Counted from the first letter of the stretch, positions 11,146 through 22,970 are shown. The stretch: DNA of 64,000 nucleotides from Cryptomeria japonica (GCF_030272615.1 NC_081409.1:25555406-25619405), one strand, 5' to 3'. Notes: generated by a model from the sequence alone, not told the origin. Program-made: numbers and translations.

Positions 11146-12324
11146 CTATGTGTAAAACCTTCGAAGGTGCATGTTATTGATAGGATCCTCTGAAAGTTCA
11201 CCCTCTGTGGTTGAGAGCTGATATGCATCGGATCCATAAGCTGTTGTAATGATGCAAGGACCAAGCCAATTTGGTTCGAACTTGCCCTTCTTTTGTCTAT
11301 CTTACTGATTTTTAGGATTTTTCCTTAGAACTAAGTCACCCACCTCAAGTGTATGAGGCTTAACCTTATGATTGTAGTTGTGTCGTTCCTTGACTGAATG
11401 ATGTGTAGCTCGAGTGAATATCTTCCTTGATAAAGGAACTGAGATAGAATTACTAGTGTGTGGACTACAGAGGCCCGTATGTGTGTCACCTAAAGAAGTT
11501 TGGGCATCCCTGATAACAAAGTCCCTTGAGGAAGCTCCATTAAAGGTCCATGATGTATCACCAGAAGGGAAAGGATTTGTGGAACAAGTGGATGAGTGAT
11601 GAAGTCTTATGATTGCGAAAAGAATTGAAAGTAGGATAGCATGATGGAGACTTAGGATCAACAAGTATGCTTTTTGATTTGAAATTTTAGAAATTTTGCC
11701 CCCAGTTATTTTGATATTAGGGGAGATCAACTCTTGTTCTTTTTCTTTCATAGGATTTTTATCCTTGACTTTGATTTTTTCAAAGTCCAATTGCTTTTGA
11801 TTTTTATTTGGACTAAAGGACTTTTCTTTATTTTTGACTTTTAGTTTTTTCTGTTCATAGCTTGATTTTTCATCCCCAATGAGTAAGGGCTTTTGTAATT
11901 CTTGTTGATCCAAGTCTGCGAGAGGAGTGAAAATGGAATGAGAGGATGATATGGTAAGGCTATGTGAGTTCTCAAGAGGGCAGGTGATACACTCAATAGA
12001 TTCTTCATTGGAACCACTCTTAGGACTATTGATATCAAGAGTTGCTTGCACCACTAGAGGAGATTTGCATTCAGACTTAGTAGCCACAACACTAGGTGGT
12101 TCATACCCAATTCCTTTCAAATTGTTTATAGATTTTTCATGTCGACAGAATACCTTAGGAGATAGTGGGAATTGATCAACATGAAAGATATACTCGCCAC
12201 ATCCCATGTCTTTAATCTTGAACTTTTATTTTAGCTCTGCTTGTTTTGACGTAAAAGCTTTCAAGGATTCTGGATCCACATATGTCGATGAAGGAATAAC
12301 CTCTCGATTGGCTAGAATTGTTAT
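11146..12324 (-). pseudogene. Linker and integrase C-terminal tail, element B
   Basis: After the protease region the reading frame continues through CGEYIFHVDQFPLSPKVF, a Ser-rich stretch and a Lys-rich stretch. It ends in NHKVKPHTLEVGDLVLRKNP and, after a stop, the GPY/F-like tail ending HLRRFYT. No YxDD reverse transcriptase motif, RNase H or DDE integrase core occurs between protease and tail. Stops lie after PKNQ (TAA in place of a Gln codon) and upstream of the CGEYIF segment. The linker has no family I recognise. The same join of linker to integrase tail occurs in C and D. Confidence 0.72.
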
Positions 12325-12699
12325 TTATGATCTAGGTCGCAGATTGTTGCAATATATGAATGGATTTGGATCCACTTTGATGGTTACTTCAACTCCATTG
12401 TGTGGAAACTTGATACATCGATGATATGTAGATGGTACTACGCTCATCTCATGAATCCATGGATGTCCTAGCAATATGTTGTATGTGAGCTCTAGATCAA
12501 GGACTTGACAAACCACATCCTTTGTAACTGGCCCAATTCTGAGAGGTAAGGTGACTGTGCCCTTGGATGAACGTTCTTCATCATCATATGCCTTGATGGT
12601 AATTTTGTTTGTAGAATTCATAGCTTTGTCAGAATATCCCAATTGTTTAATAGTGCTCAATGTACAAATGTTCAGACCTGCTCCTCCATCTATCGGGAC
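12325..12699 (-). pseudogene. Retropepsin-like protease remnant, element B
   Basis: It begins directly after a TGA at 12700-12702. The order IDGGAGLN, then LPLRIGPVTKDVVCQVLDLE, then ILLGHPWIHEM fits the aspartic protease fold of plant Ty3/gypsy elements: the active-site D-x-G-A motif in the variant DGGAG, the flap region, and the ILLGRPW helix. In intact elements this enzyme cuts the Gag-Pol polyprotein within virus-like particles. Here it is upstream-blocked by the TGA and followed by a stop after NNLRPRS. Confidence 0.75.
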
Positions 12700-14467
12700 T
12701 CATTTTATTTGATGTTTGTGTAGGAAGGCTTCAATGTGTAAAGGTGCATTATGTGGTTGGCTTATGGAGGCATCATTGGCTTCTGTGAATGTAAGGGAGT
12801 GTGGAACGGAAAGGTATCCCACCATGGATTGAAATTGGTCCACGTTCAGATCAGTAGGGACAGAAGCGTCTCTCAAGATTTTATCAAGAATGGCTTTATG
12901 TGCGGGAGATATGCGTAAAAGCTCAAGGATGGAGATGAGTGCAGGTGTCTTCCCTAACTGTTCTACAAGGTCATACTCAGGCTTGGTCGATGAGGAAGCC
13001 GTATTTTTAGCTGGAGCACCTTGCAAAGTGAATTTACCTCGACGGGTTGTAACATGACATTCAGAGGTAGGTTCGGAAGAAGATCCAATTCCTTTCAGAA
13101 CGATCTTGGGTCTATGGGTAGAATTCTCAGGGGTTTTGTCCTTGATGATAATAGTAGAGACATAATTATCCATTGAAATGTGATTGATAGTTGAATCATA
13201 GTTATAGATGCTCTTGTATAGTTGGTTTCGTCATCTGTGGCTTTAGCTATTCCTTTGTCATGTTTTGGGAGAACCATTCCATAGCTTGATCACCTAAGCT
13301 TTGTGGGAATAATCTCATCAAATATGTCTCTTCTGCTGCTACTTCAATGCAAGTTGTGAAAAATTGTCTTATATCTGCCTTAGGATCCCCTTTTCCTCTG
13401 TACTTATCAAACTTAGGTGTCACAAAGTGTGTAGGAAATGGAGGTATTGGAATGCTTTTGTCAAATGGATAAGGATATATGTCTCTCATTGTTTAAGTTG
13501 GATTCGGTGTATTTATGTCCTCCATTTTCTTTTGTAAATCCTTGATTTGCTGTTCAAAATTGTTCTTGGGTGGAGACCAACTTCTTGGATCATACCCCAT
13601 GCTTGAGGCGCCGATTGGAGGAGGAGCATGTTGCATATATGGATGATATTGATCATACACATGTTCATATGGAGGAGGTCTATAATGATGCTGCGTATAT
13701 GGACCACTTGGTATAGAGTCATGTTGAGGAATGGAATATCTGCTTTGTACATGTATACCATACTCTATAGGCATGTCATGGGTTTGTTCTAGTGTGTTGC
13801 CCCCAAATTTGACACAGGGTTTCCTTGTGTCCAAATTTTGAGCATGCCTTTGAATATCCAATTGCTTTGGTGGTTGATCCTTAGCATTGGAATGTGATTG
13901 AGCATATTTTTCTGCATAAGACTTCCATAATGGTCTGCGAAGATGAGTATCATATGCTTGACCATGTGTGTATGGGACCTCTGGTTTTTGAAACAAAGAT
14001 GATGGTGATTCAGGCACAAGATGCGGTCCTCTATTGCCTCCACTATTAGGCCTCTTGTGATCAATGTTGGAGTGAGTTTGTTGCAAAGGTTGATTTTCCA
14101 TTATTTGAGACATGTCAAAATCACGAGGGATCTCGGCTCCACTTTGTGCCATCACTTGTAAGAAATATTGTCTATCTCTCCTCATTATTTCCTCAACCAA
14201 TCGATTGAAACGGGGATCCATAATGGTGTCACCCACTTCTACTGAATGTACTGAAAAGTTGTCCATATTGTCATTGTGTGTATCATTGTTGTTTGTAGTG
14301 TCCATGTGCTCAGCATTTGGAACATTTCTATAAGCATCCATGTCAAGTAATGTAGTATGATCAGAATTGAAAAAGATATCATTGTCATACTCATAGGAGC
14401 TCGTGTTTGCGGACTCTTGAGCCTCTTTAGTTTCTCTTCTAGATTTTTGGGAACGGGTTTCAACCAT
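12700..14467 (-). pseudogene. gag remnant, element B, with internal deletion
   Basis: It starts MVETRSQKSRRETKEAQ, the same start as C and E. It reads to a TAA (a Tyr codon in C and D) before MRDIYPYPFD, then into the capsid region GDQAMEWFSQ. There the sequence jumps to NMTKE, which lies about 796 bp further on in D. The join occurs at a shared TCCCAA, so the rest of the capsid and the zinc-knuckle segment are gone. The remaining C-terminal gag (MDNYVSTIIIKDKTPENST to LHKHQIK) ends at the TGA shared with C and D. Gag normally forms the particle and packages RNA. Confidence 0.82.
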
Positions 14468-15780
14468 GAACTAGGTATTGACCAAGATTTGTGAGACTAG
14501 ATGAAAATGGAAAGAGTATGGAAGACCAAGAGTTTGGATGGAATGTAAATGAATCTGAGGTGTACTTGCAATGTCCAAAATGTAAGACCAAGTATGTATG
14601 TAGTAGAGTGGGTGTGACTTCCAAAGAGAGGATAGTTTCTCTTGATGAGGTAAGTTGACCTTGACTCTAAGTAAGACCAAATGAGACCCAAAGGTGATAG
14701 ACCTTGATGAGGGACCACTTAGAAAAATGTTGTTGTATGTAGTGTGTTGACAAAGTATGATGAGGACAAGCAAGTGACCTTTTGACTCAAGTTTAGACAA
14801 ATATGAATGTAATGTAAGGTGTAAAGCAATGATGGACTTTGTGAGACCCAAAGACAGGTTGAATGCTAGATGAAACCCTGGAGAAATAACCTAGGAAGCT
14901 CAAGAATTCTGAAACTGACTGTGTTTGTTTGCTGGACTATAAAAGTTTTTCAATTCTGAACACAGATGTGCCTGTATACTGCACAGACGTGATTTCCTGA
15001 CACAGACGTGGCTCTGTTTAACATAGACACGAGTCTGAGATTTTGTAACTGCAATGTTGATTCTGAGAACACAGACGCGTTTCTGCCCTTCACAGACGCG
15101 GTTATACGACACAGACGCTATTATGTCAGACACAGACGCGTTTCTACAAAATTTGTGCAATTTTTTCCAATCTGTGAATTTGCTTTGTTGTGACCAAATC
15201 TGAATGTTTGACTATTTTTTTAGTGACAAGAGGACACAATGTTGATGAGGACTCAATGTTTGCAAGTTTTAGACTAAAAAATGACTCAAAGAAAGTGTGA
15301 TGTCTGATGTAAAATTATTTTGCATATACTTGAAGACACAAAAGACACAATGTTTTGATGTTTGGTCTTGAATGTTTGATTGTTCAAAATAAGTCAAGCA
15401 CAATTCTTATGGCTGGCCAAGACAATAGTTGTTGATCCCACATGGGGTTTTACCCCCGAGGCTACGCTATTCAGAGCGGATACTTAGATGCTTGACCCCA
15501 TTGGCTCCACCCTCGACAATCACTTCTCGGGGCAGCCAAGCATCAGTCCCCACAAAAATTCCTTGTGGCGAACTTTGTATCTCTACTAAGAACCGTATGT
15601 GTGTGGGCCGCTACCAGAGGTCCGACCTCCTGCCCCAACAACTAGAAGGATTTTGGCTTCTAAAACAAAAAGGTGCTAGTAAGGGCATCCACTCATGTGG
15701 CCATACATGCGGTACTTTCAGCTCTGTAAATATAGAAGGCTCCCAGCTGAAAGGGGTTACGCCCTACAATTGATCAAATA
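14468..15780 (-). other. 5' leader of element B, gag-proximal half
   Basis: The gag ATG is preceded by about 400 bp without a clear ORF. Next comes a CGCGTCTGTG-type array (about 14955-15145, seen here as CACAGACGCG, about six to seven copies). Beyond it is a G+C-richer conserved block (15415-15775) that also occurs in C (60640-60990) and E (49720-50070). Conservation outside coding sequence suggests an RNA function such as packaging or translation, which is an inference. Confidence 0.6.
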
Positions 15781-16236
15781 AATTTGATCAAACGGGTTTA
15801 TGGGGAGACATAGTGTCGGTATGAACTAATCAACACACGTTATCCATAGTTTTCACCATGGATACAGTTATTTATAGTGGTTTGGAAGAAGATGGATTTT
15901 CTTTTGCTACCACTTGGGTCGTTCTCTCCTCACTAGTAGTCCTAATGACCACACGGGGAGACAGACCCTCTAAAGATTAAACAAAAGAGCCTATTGCTCA
16001 AGACACAAAAGACAATGGTTCAATTTTAGTGCACCAATTGAAGTGTTTGCTAATCTATGAAAACAAGGCACACAATAAAGGTCAAAAGAAAATCCTTGTC
16101 AAGGTCCTGCAACAAATATTTGTTAGTAGTTTGGATTGTTTCAAATGATCACCCCTTCTTGCAAGCACACAAGTTAGGTAAATTTTAGATCCAAAAGACT
16201 TTGTGAAATAGGGGCCTTCAACAATGCGTTTTGTTG
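15781..16236 (-). other. 5' leader of element B, middle segment
   Basis: It contains the T1 form of the leader block shared with T2 and T3 (ACCACTTGGGTCGTTCTCTC near 15920) and continues to AAGTCTTTTGGATCTAAAAT (about 16180-16205), which is matched in C and E. No protein-coding signal is seen. Confidence 0.5.
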
Positions 16237-16936
16237 ACCAATTCAAAGATCTGATTCATCATAAAAAAAGAACACCTATAAAATTTTAAGAGATTTCCAA
16301 AAATGTAAGAAAATCCAAAAAAATTGCTAATTTGCTCCAAAAATTAATTTTTTATGAAAAATCATAAAAAATTCATATAAAATGCAAAATCTATCCAATA
16401 AATCTGAAATTTTTACTGGAGAGTCCTAATAGTCTTCCAAACCTGTATAAAAAAGAATTCTGCAACAAATCCATGCAGTTTGTGAGATATGAGTAAAATA
16501 ATGCAAAACCCTAATTTTCAAAGATCCAATTTTTGAGGAATGATTTTGCATCAAATTTAAAATAACAAAGAATAGATCTTGTGTATAATTCTGAGAGATT
16601 TCCAAAAATGTAAGAAAATCTGAAAAATTCGATAATTTTCTCTCAAAATTAATTTTTTATGAAAACTCATAAAAAATTCATATAAAATGAAAATTTGATC
16701 CAAAAAATTTGGAATTTTTACTGAATCCTTTTGATACTATTCCTGACCTGCACAAAAAATTTGATGCCAAAATTCGAATCCGTTTGTGAGATCTGATCAA
16801 AATAAGGAAAAGCCCTAATTTTTAAATATCCAATTTTTAGGGAAATATTTTACATCAAAATTAAAATCACAAAGAACAGATCCTGTGTATAATTATGAGA
16901 GATTTCCAAAAATGTAAGAAAATCCAAAAAATTCTC
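16237..16936 (-). repeat. ~300 bp tandem repeats in the leader of element B
   Basis: The words TTTCCAAAAATGTAAGAAAA recur at about 16290, 16595 and 16900, each followed by an A/T-rich body with AAATTAATTTTTTATGAAAA. The period is about 305 bp. The last unit is cut by the join to LTR sequence at 16937. C has the same repeats at the same place; D and E have the CGCGTCTGTG array there instead. Confidence 0.75.
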
Positions 16937-17215
16937 TCATATAGAAGACACTATATGAAATGGAGGGATAAGATTGAGAGGTGTAAAAGATAAATGGTCG
17001 GCTATGATTAGAGAGTAGGTAGAGAAAATAAGAAAATAATGAAAGGTGTAGGTAGTGTAAGAATTAAGAGATGAATGACATGTGTCATGGGTAGAAAAGG
17101 TTAATGAATTAATTAAATAAATAAAGATTTATTTAATTAATAGAAGAATTAGGCTAAAGTAATTAAATAAATAAAATATTTATTTAATTAGACTGGACAA
17201 TTTTAGGTGTCTACA
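16937..17215 (-). repeat. 5' LTR of element B, U3 remnant
   Basis: Only the first ~279 bp on the minus strand survive, from TGTAGACACC to just before the TATA box. The rest of the LTR, the primer-binding site and the start of the leader are deleted. The retained part matches 7725-8004 closely. The flank AAACC (17216-17220) pairs with GAACC at 7356-7360. Confidence 0.85.
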
Positions 17216-18030
17216 AAACCTTTACTAAAGAGTCTTAGAATTAGAAGCCTCGTCGAGTCAGTAACCAGACATTTATAATATCATAGTGCAAGGGTGGGGA
17301 AGAATCCACCCCCAATACACTCACCATACATCTCCCAAGAAAATGATCTGATTGAGGAGCAATCTTCTTTGGTTCAACTTTTGGAAAAAGGCAAAACAAC
17401 GGGCGCACCCTAGGGTGTGATAGGGTTGTTTGAGCTGAAGGAGGATCGAACTGTGGGCTGTGATATTATTTATGACCCTTGAATAAAGAGTCTTCTTAGT
17501 GTGTTTTTCTTGTACCAAACTAGTGAAAACATCGAGGATTTGAAAATATCCTCAAAAGAACATACACTTCATGTTATATTAAAACCAAAACTACTATTAG
17601 TTTCATGTGTGTTTGCTATGTTCTTGTTAGATATCAAACAAACATCTTGCAAAAATATCAACAAAATCAAGAATCACTTTACAAATTGCAGAAATCAGCT
17701 TTCTTCCAACAAAATCAGAGGAATATCAACTATTTATCCAAGTGACACAATTTCAACCAATATCAACATTAGAATACTTAGTCTAGATATTCAAGTTAGC
17801 CAAATCAATCTCGTTACCAAAATCAAGATACATCATCCTTCATCAGGGAGCTTTATTATATCATTTGACGCACTTAGTCACATCAATAGGGACATATCAA
17901 ACCCTCTATTCGACTTAGTAGGCTTGAGTATCCAAACAAGGTATTTGTTATCAAATCAATCTATCAACAACATCAACTTTGATCACTTGTATAACCACTC
18001 CTCAACCTTTAAGAAGGAAGAATCTCCATC
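17216..18030 (+). other. T2 leader and start of gag-like region, resumed after element B
   Basis: The first ~280 bp continue the leader block (CTTTACTAAAGAGTCTTAGA, compare CCTTACTAAGAGCCCTAGG in T3). From about 17500 the sequence is A/C-rich with AATATCAACAAAATCAA words and can be read as Gln/Asn/Ile-rich peptides in more than one frame. I recognise no domain. It may be the beginning of the T2 gag-like region, cut by T3 at 18031. Confidence 0.4.
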
Positions 18031-19020
18031 TGTAGAGACCTAAAATTAATTAAATTAATATTTAATTAATTTAAGTCCATCAACATAATTAATTGATTTA
18101 ATTGTGTTATCCTTATTCCTCTTGGTAATAATTAAATCTAATTTAATTAATCCTGTCACTATTGTCCAGTAATTAATTTATGAAATAAATTAATTATTCC
18201 CTTATTCTTCTAAAATCCCTGCAATAATTATTTCCTCTAAACCCACTCAGTTAATTATTTTAATTAATTTTAATTAATTAACCTAGTCATGTGATTCCTA
18301 CAAATCACTTTTCCTAGTCCCCACTTAGCCTAATCAATTCTTCTAGAAGTCCTCTTAATCCCACTTATCATTATTCTCCGATTTTAAATCCCCACTCATG
18401 TCATATCAACATTGAACCTCTCAAAGAAATTCAAATTTCTTTGAATCCCCCTATGCATCCTCACTTTGAATTTCAAATTCGTTTTCCCCCCTTTCCCCGA
18501 GAAATTTTATATTCCTTTTTATTCCTTCAAGGTAACCTTGATCCATGCCCACTACCTCAAACTAATCCTATCCCTTCATGATCAAATCAATCTTGGCCCT
18601 CCATTGGCCTCCTCTAATCTATAAATTGAGGATCATTTCCTCACCAAATAACAACATCATTCTCTTAATCTTATGCTTCCCATTTCTCTTCTATCTTCTT
18701 CCTATCATAACATCATAATGCCCTCATAATCCTTCAATTTTCCAATCTAAAACTATCCAAATCCATCATAATCCCAAACTCAAATCCATATCTAATCAAT
18801 AACCCAATCTTGTTGAGCAAAGGAGAGAAATCCACATCCACATCAAAGGAGCCAGTCCAATCAAGTGGAGCACAAGGGCACCTCCACTTCATCCAAGGCT
18901 CAATGCGAGGAAGAAGTCAAGCTTGGGAAACTATACTTGGTTTCGGTAATTTATGTGTTTATGCATGTTTCTTGTTTTATTATAACCATTCCATCCCTTC
19001 TCACGTTTTGCATGTCTTCA
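18031..19020 (+). repeat. 5' LTR of T3
   Basis: It starts TGTAGAGACCTAAAATTAAT and ends CATGTCTTCA. U3 has A/T palindromes like those of T1, but the sequence is otherwise different. A TATA box (CTATAAATTGAGG) lies at 18619-18631, and the 3' LTR has CTATAAATTGTGG at the same place. Confidence 0.87.
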
Positions 19021-19044
19021 TTCTGGCATGCCCGGTGGGACCCA
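19021..19044 (+). other. Primer-binding site of T3
   Basis: TTCTGGCATGCCCGGTGGGA and the following ACC lie directly after the LTR, where a tRNA would prime minus-strand synthesis. Element D has the same TGGCATGCCCGGTGGGACC. I could not assign the tRNA from memory. Confidence 0.75.
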
Positions 19045-19106
19045 CGTCCCTAATTTGACATTTTTGCAAGTTTTTATATTTTGAAAAGTTGCAGGTTACA
19101 TTTCCA

Positions 19107-19450
19107 GCGTGAAAGCTCGTATGAATTTCTATTGCACGTAGAACAACTGTTTCATTACTCGTATGGGCATCTACTAATTGTCATAAGGTCATGTGTGGAT
19201 GCTTGTACGAGTTTTTGTCTTCTGTTTTTCTTATTTCTACTAATACTCATACGAATTTCTTTCTGACTTTGTACGAGTTTCTGTTCTTCATCGTACGGGT
19301 CCATATGTTTTGTCGTACTAGTGCCTAAGAAAACTCGTAAGAGTCTATCCTAACTCGTATGGATGTGTGAGAAAGCTCGTATGGCTAGGTGAGAAAACTC
19401 GTATGGGCATGTGAGAAAGCTCGTACGAGTTGTTTTTGCTCACTTGTATC
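19107..19450 (+). repeat. CTCGTAYGRG motif array in the T3 leader
   Basis: About fourteen copies of a near-palindromic decamer (CTCGTACGAG, CTCGTATGGG, TTGTACGAGT, CTCGTAAGAG) lie 15-40 bp apart. The clearest run is 19326-19430, where units are separated by GCATGTGAGAAAG-like spacers. The site is equivalent to the CGCGTCTGTG array of T1 leaders although the motif is unrelated. Confidence 0.8.
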
Positions 19451-21028
19451 AAAAAAGAGGGGAGTTTTAGGGGTTTTTTGATATCAATTTGCTAATGCTA
19501 ATGCTGACCTCTCCTTGTTCCCTATCTTTCTGATCTTTTTGACAGCCTAACAAGTGTTTGCAGATTTCGCTTGTCAAGGAATTTATCAATCAAACTAACG
19601 CTTGTCAAAGAATCTAGTGTTTAAACTACTCATCCATCATTTTTGCAGGTTGCCTAAGGAGATGCAAGAAAACATTGTGTTTTTTTAATCATTTTCTTAG
19701 GCACTTAGATCTAATTAGGGGTAAAAGAACAACTTTCTTTATGTGTCTGAGAAAAGTGTAGAGGTAGGAGAGTATGCTCTTGTCTATATAGACAATCAAA
19801 AATCCACACCCTTGAAACTTTTCTAGTTTATTGTGTGTATACCCTTAGCGGGCGTGCCCTCCTGATTTGGTGAGAGGGGAATGACCCAAGTGAGTACGAC
19901 TAAAACCCAAGCATTCCAACTCACTGTAATAAATAGGCCTTTTGAGATGAAAATCTCAAAGGATGGAGCTATTTGAGTTTATACTCATATCAAGCACTTT
20001 GTAGGACCCCTTGAGGTCTAAATCACACTTGCGTGACTACCATTGTGTTGGTTACTTTGTAGGGCTATAAGCCTCAATCGTGCTTGCATGACTAAAAAGG
20101 ATAGTCTTCGAACGGAAATCCTTACTAAGAGCCCTAGGAATAGAAGCCACCTGGTTCACCTTCGAAAGGGGCAATCTTTGTGCAAGGGAGATAGTAACTC
20201 CCCCAAGAGACTTTCCATTTTGTGCCCCCATTAGCATTTGGAGTCGGCTAATACAGCATTGAGAATCCATTGCATGAGACTCAATGGGCGTATTCTGATT
20301 AGCTATTGGGTGTGTACCTAAGTCAACAAGAAAAGGTTTTCCTCCTCATCCAACTTCCTAGAATAGTGCGTTGTGTGGTCAACGTGTATTCATTGCTTGA
20401 TATCTCTTTCCAAGTCCATACTTCCTCAAACCAATCAACCTTTCCTCTTTCAACCATCAAAACAATCCCCAATCAATCTATCCAAGTAATTCTCTAATCC
20501 ACTTTCATCCATTCAAACAATCATCTTTCTGCAACCAATATTTCTGTCCAAATTATTTATCCGACTTTGGGTAGCCTTCCCATTTTTCCTTCCTATTATC
20601 TATACATTCTCCATAATCATTGTTTTTCTAATCTAATCAAATCTCCAAAATTCCAATCAATAAATCAATCCATCTTTCTAATCTGGTTATCCAATCCCTC
20701 ATCAATCAATCATCCAATCCTTTAATCCATCATCAATTCCCATCTAAGTCCTAATCTAAAGGCTAAGATGTCATCCTAATCCAAATCAATCATGTCCTCA
20801 ATCAAATCAAATCCAATCTAAAGACCAATCCAATCCAATCCAATCAAGTCCTAATCCAAGGACCAATCTAATCAAATCAAGTCCAAGTCAAATAAAATAA
20901 AATCCAATCAATCCTCAATCCAATCCATCATCATTTGAAGTCAAGTCCTAATCCTCATCCCCATTTAACATCATCTTTCTCCTTCAAAACATATTCATCC
21001 AATTCTAATCTAATCCATTATTCTCAAC
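19451..21028 (+). other. T3 leader
   Basis: It holds the leader block shared with T2 and T1 (GAGAGGGGAATGACCCAAGT at about 19880, ACGACTAAAACCC, CCAACTCACTGTAAT) and a G+C-richer segment to about 20290. After that the sequence is CCAATCAATC-type simple sequence up to the ATG at 21029. No recognisable gene lies in it. Confidence 0.55.
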
Positions 21029-22219
21029 ATGGCTACCTATAACTTCATGGCTTGGAATGAGCAGATGCTCATGGAAGTTCAAGAACCTCCTCAACCTGTC
21101 TACCAAGTCAATCCTATAACCTCCCATCCATCTATCATATCCTCATCCATTTCATCCCAACACACTATACCCAATCCTAATCTATATCATATTTCTTATC
21201 CTTCCTCTACCTTTGACAAGGGAAATCCATCTTATTCCCCATCTGTATCTCCATATTATCCCTCATCTACATATATATCTTCATCTCCCCTCCCATCCAT
21301 ATCCCAATCCCCATCCTTTTACAACACATTCATTACCTCTACTCCCCATCCAAATCCTTTACTCCATAATCCTCCTAGCATTAATCCTAATCTCCCAATC
21401 CATTATCCCAATCCATCTAAGCCTAATCCTCCAAAATCCATATTATCCACATCCTCCAAGTCCATCATCCATAATCTTATCCAAGATATGCTAGCAAAGG
21501 AGAAAAAATCCCCTTCTCGAAATCAAGTTGCCTTGTCTCCTCAAGTCCTCCATCCACCCCAATCACCTCAACCTCAAAACAAATCCCAATCCTTAGCACT
21601 TCATGATACCTCCATTCCTCCATCTACTCACATCAAAGCTTCCATATTCTCCTCTATCACACCACCCCCACAACTCCAAACATGCCAAAAGCTTATTCTA
21701 AAGCATGCTAGCATAGAATCCTATCCATATAATGATATCATCCCCTCCACTTCCTCTCATGATCATATGATTCCTCTATCCAACCCTCTCCCACCACCAC
21801 ATGATCCTCTTCCATCTCATGATCTAATCAGCCCTCCCACTCCATCTCATGAGACCCTCCCTATTCAAGATCAAAGTATCCCTTCATCTCTATGTCATGA
21901 TCCCAATCCATCTAAAGATCCTAATCTTCCTTCCACATCCCATCCCCCTCAAAATGGACTCACATCTTGTTTCCAAAATAATAAGGGTCCTCCAGATAAC
22001 ACTCAAGATGTTGGTACATCTCCCATTCCTCCTAAATCCAAAGGCCCTTCATATAAATCAAAATCCCACCATCCCTCATCTTCCATGTCCATTTTGGGAC
22101 CCTATATTTCAAAGTTAAATCCTTTGTTCCTTCCATCCATTTTGGGTCCTTACATCCATCCATCCACCACCCCATCACCTCAAATAATCCCTAAGAAAGA
22201 TCAACAAAGGCACACATAA
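21029..22219 (+). CDS. Ser/Pro-rich gag-position ORF of T3 (unknown function)
   Basis: This is the longest uninterrupted ORF of the left half, 396 codons from ATG (MATYNFMAWNEQMLMEVQE) to TAA. About half the residues are Ser, Pro, Ile, Asn or His. The low-complexity body contains SIIHNLIQDMLAKEKK near residue 155 and, near the end, repeated SILGPYISK/SILGPYIHP motifs. Its place after the leader suggests it stands in for gag, but there is no capsid domain or zinc knuckle. The pyrimidine-rich sequence gives few chance stops, so the open frame alone is weak evidence. A related peptide in T2 (27640-28380, SILGPFIPKS) supports a once-real protein. I cannot assign a function. Confidence 0.5.
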   Translation: MATYNFMAWNEQMLMEVQEPPQPVYQVNPITSHPSIISSSISSQHTIPNPNLYHISYPSSTFDKGNPSYSPSVSPYYPSSTYISSSPLPSISQSPSFYNTFITSTPHPNPLLHNPPSINPNLPIHYPNPSKPNPPKSILSTSSKSIIHNLIQDMLAKEKKSPSRNQVALSPQVLHPPQSPQPQNKSQSLALHDTSIPPSTHIKASIFSSITPPPQLQTCQKLILKHASIESYPYNDIIPSTSSHDHMIPLSNPLPPPHDPLPSHDLISPPTPSHETLPIQDQSIPSSLCHDPNPSKDPNLPSTSHPPQNGLTSCFQNNKGPPDNTQDVGTSPIPPKSKGPSYKSKSHHPSSSMSILGPYISKLNPLFLPSILGPYIHPSTTPSPQIIPKKDQQRHT

Positions 22220-22970
22220 TTGAATGCCTCCAAACACTCTCCTTCCATCATCCCACCATCCATAAAATCCATCAACCCTTCATCCTCATACACCCATCCC
22301 ATTGCTATTGGAAGCAATTTGGATGCCCAATCTAAAAAGCATAAATCTCAAAATCCACAAAAATCAAAGGAACAACATGTCCCCTCAAAACAACATGTCC
22401 CCTCAAAACAAAATGCTCAAAAGAAAAATATGATCCGAAAGAAAGAAAAATAAAAAAGGCCACAAAGACCCCAAAAGAAAAAATCAAAAACTATGTGGAT
22501 TCCCAAACTACCAAAAGAAGCAATGCATCTCAAAGTAAAATCAAAATTGGCATCCAAACTTGCTAATCCAAAAGCTCCATCCATTCATAAGTCCTCCAAT
22601 CCTCCATCTAACACTCCTCCAACTTCAAAATCCATTTTGGGTCCTTATGTCCCAAAATCCACCATCCCAACTCCATCATCCCCTTCTATTTTGGGTATTC
22701 ATGTCCCAAAAGCCACACTTTATCCTCCATCCAATTCAAAATCCTCTCCTCCACTACTCCACCACCCTTTAAGGTGTATGCCAATGTTGATCTTCCAAAA
22801 AAATTTCAAAACCCCATCCATTATCCACCATCCATTTTTCCCAATCCCATTATGTTAGTCCAATCCTTTGCAAATCCTTATCTTCCATCCCCTATCCATT
22901 TCATCTCCCCAATTATTGTTACCAACATCTATGAGCATACCTCCAGTTCAAAGAAATACTAAGGGATACC
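22220..22970 (+). pseudogene. Decayed continuation of the T3 Ser/Pro-rich ORF
   Basis: After the TAA the same style of sequence goes on in shifting frames. It gives NASKHSPSIIPPSIKS, then two tandem EQHVPSK-like units, and SILGPYVPKS followed by SILGIHVPKA. T2 carries the parallel sequence downstream of its own SILGPF motifs, including KEKSELASKLANAQASSIHK. The stop at 22217 may therefore be a mutation in a longer protein. Confidence 0.45.

Larger units (their letters stand above)
7361..17215 (-). mobile_element. T1 element B, both ends present
   Basis: On the minus strand it has a truncated 5' LTR (16937-17215), leader, broken gag-protease-integrase tail (14467 down to 11146), spacer, an antisense (plus-strand) PMD remnant and a 644 bp 3' LTR (7361-8004). 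Flanks are GAACC on the left and AAACC on the right, a 5 bp target duplication with one change. The joined flanks resemble uninterrupted T3 leader sequence near 20105-20150. It has lost U5, the primer-binding site and 796 bp of gag, so it is dead. Confidence 0.88.

Noticed and set aside
17501-18043. 180-codon open frame
   Set aside because: It ends inside the T3 LTR, so part of it is a chance reading across an insertion border, and the peptide has no recognisable domain.
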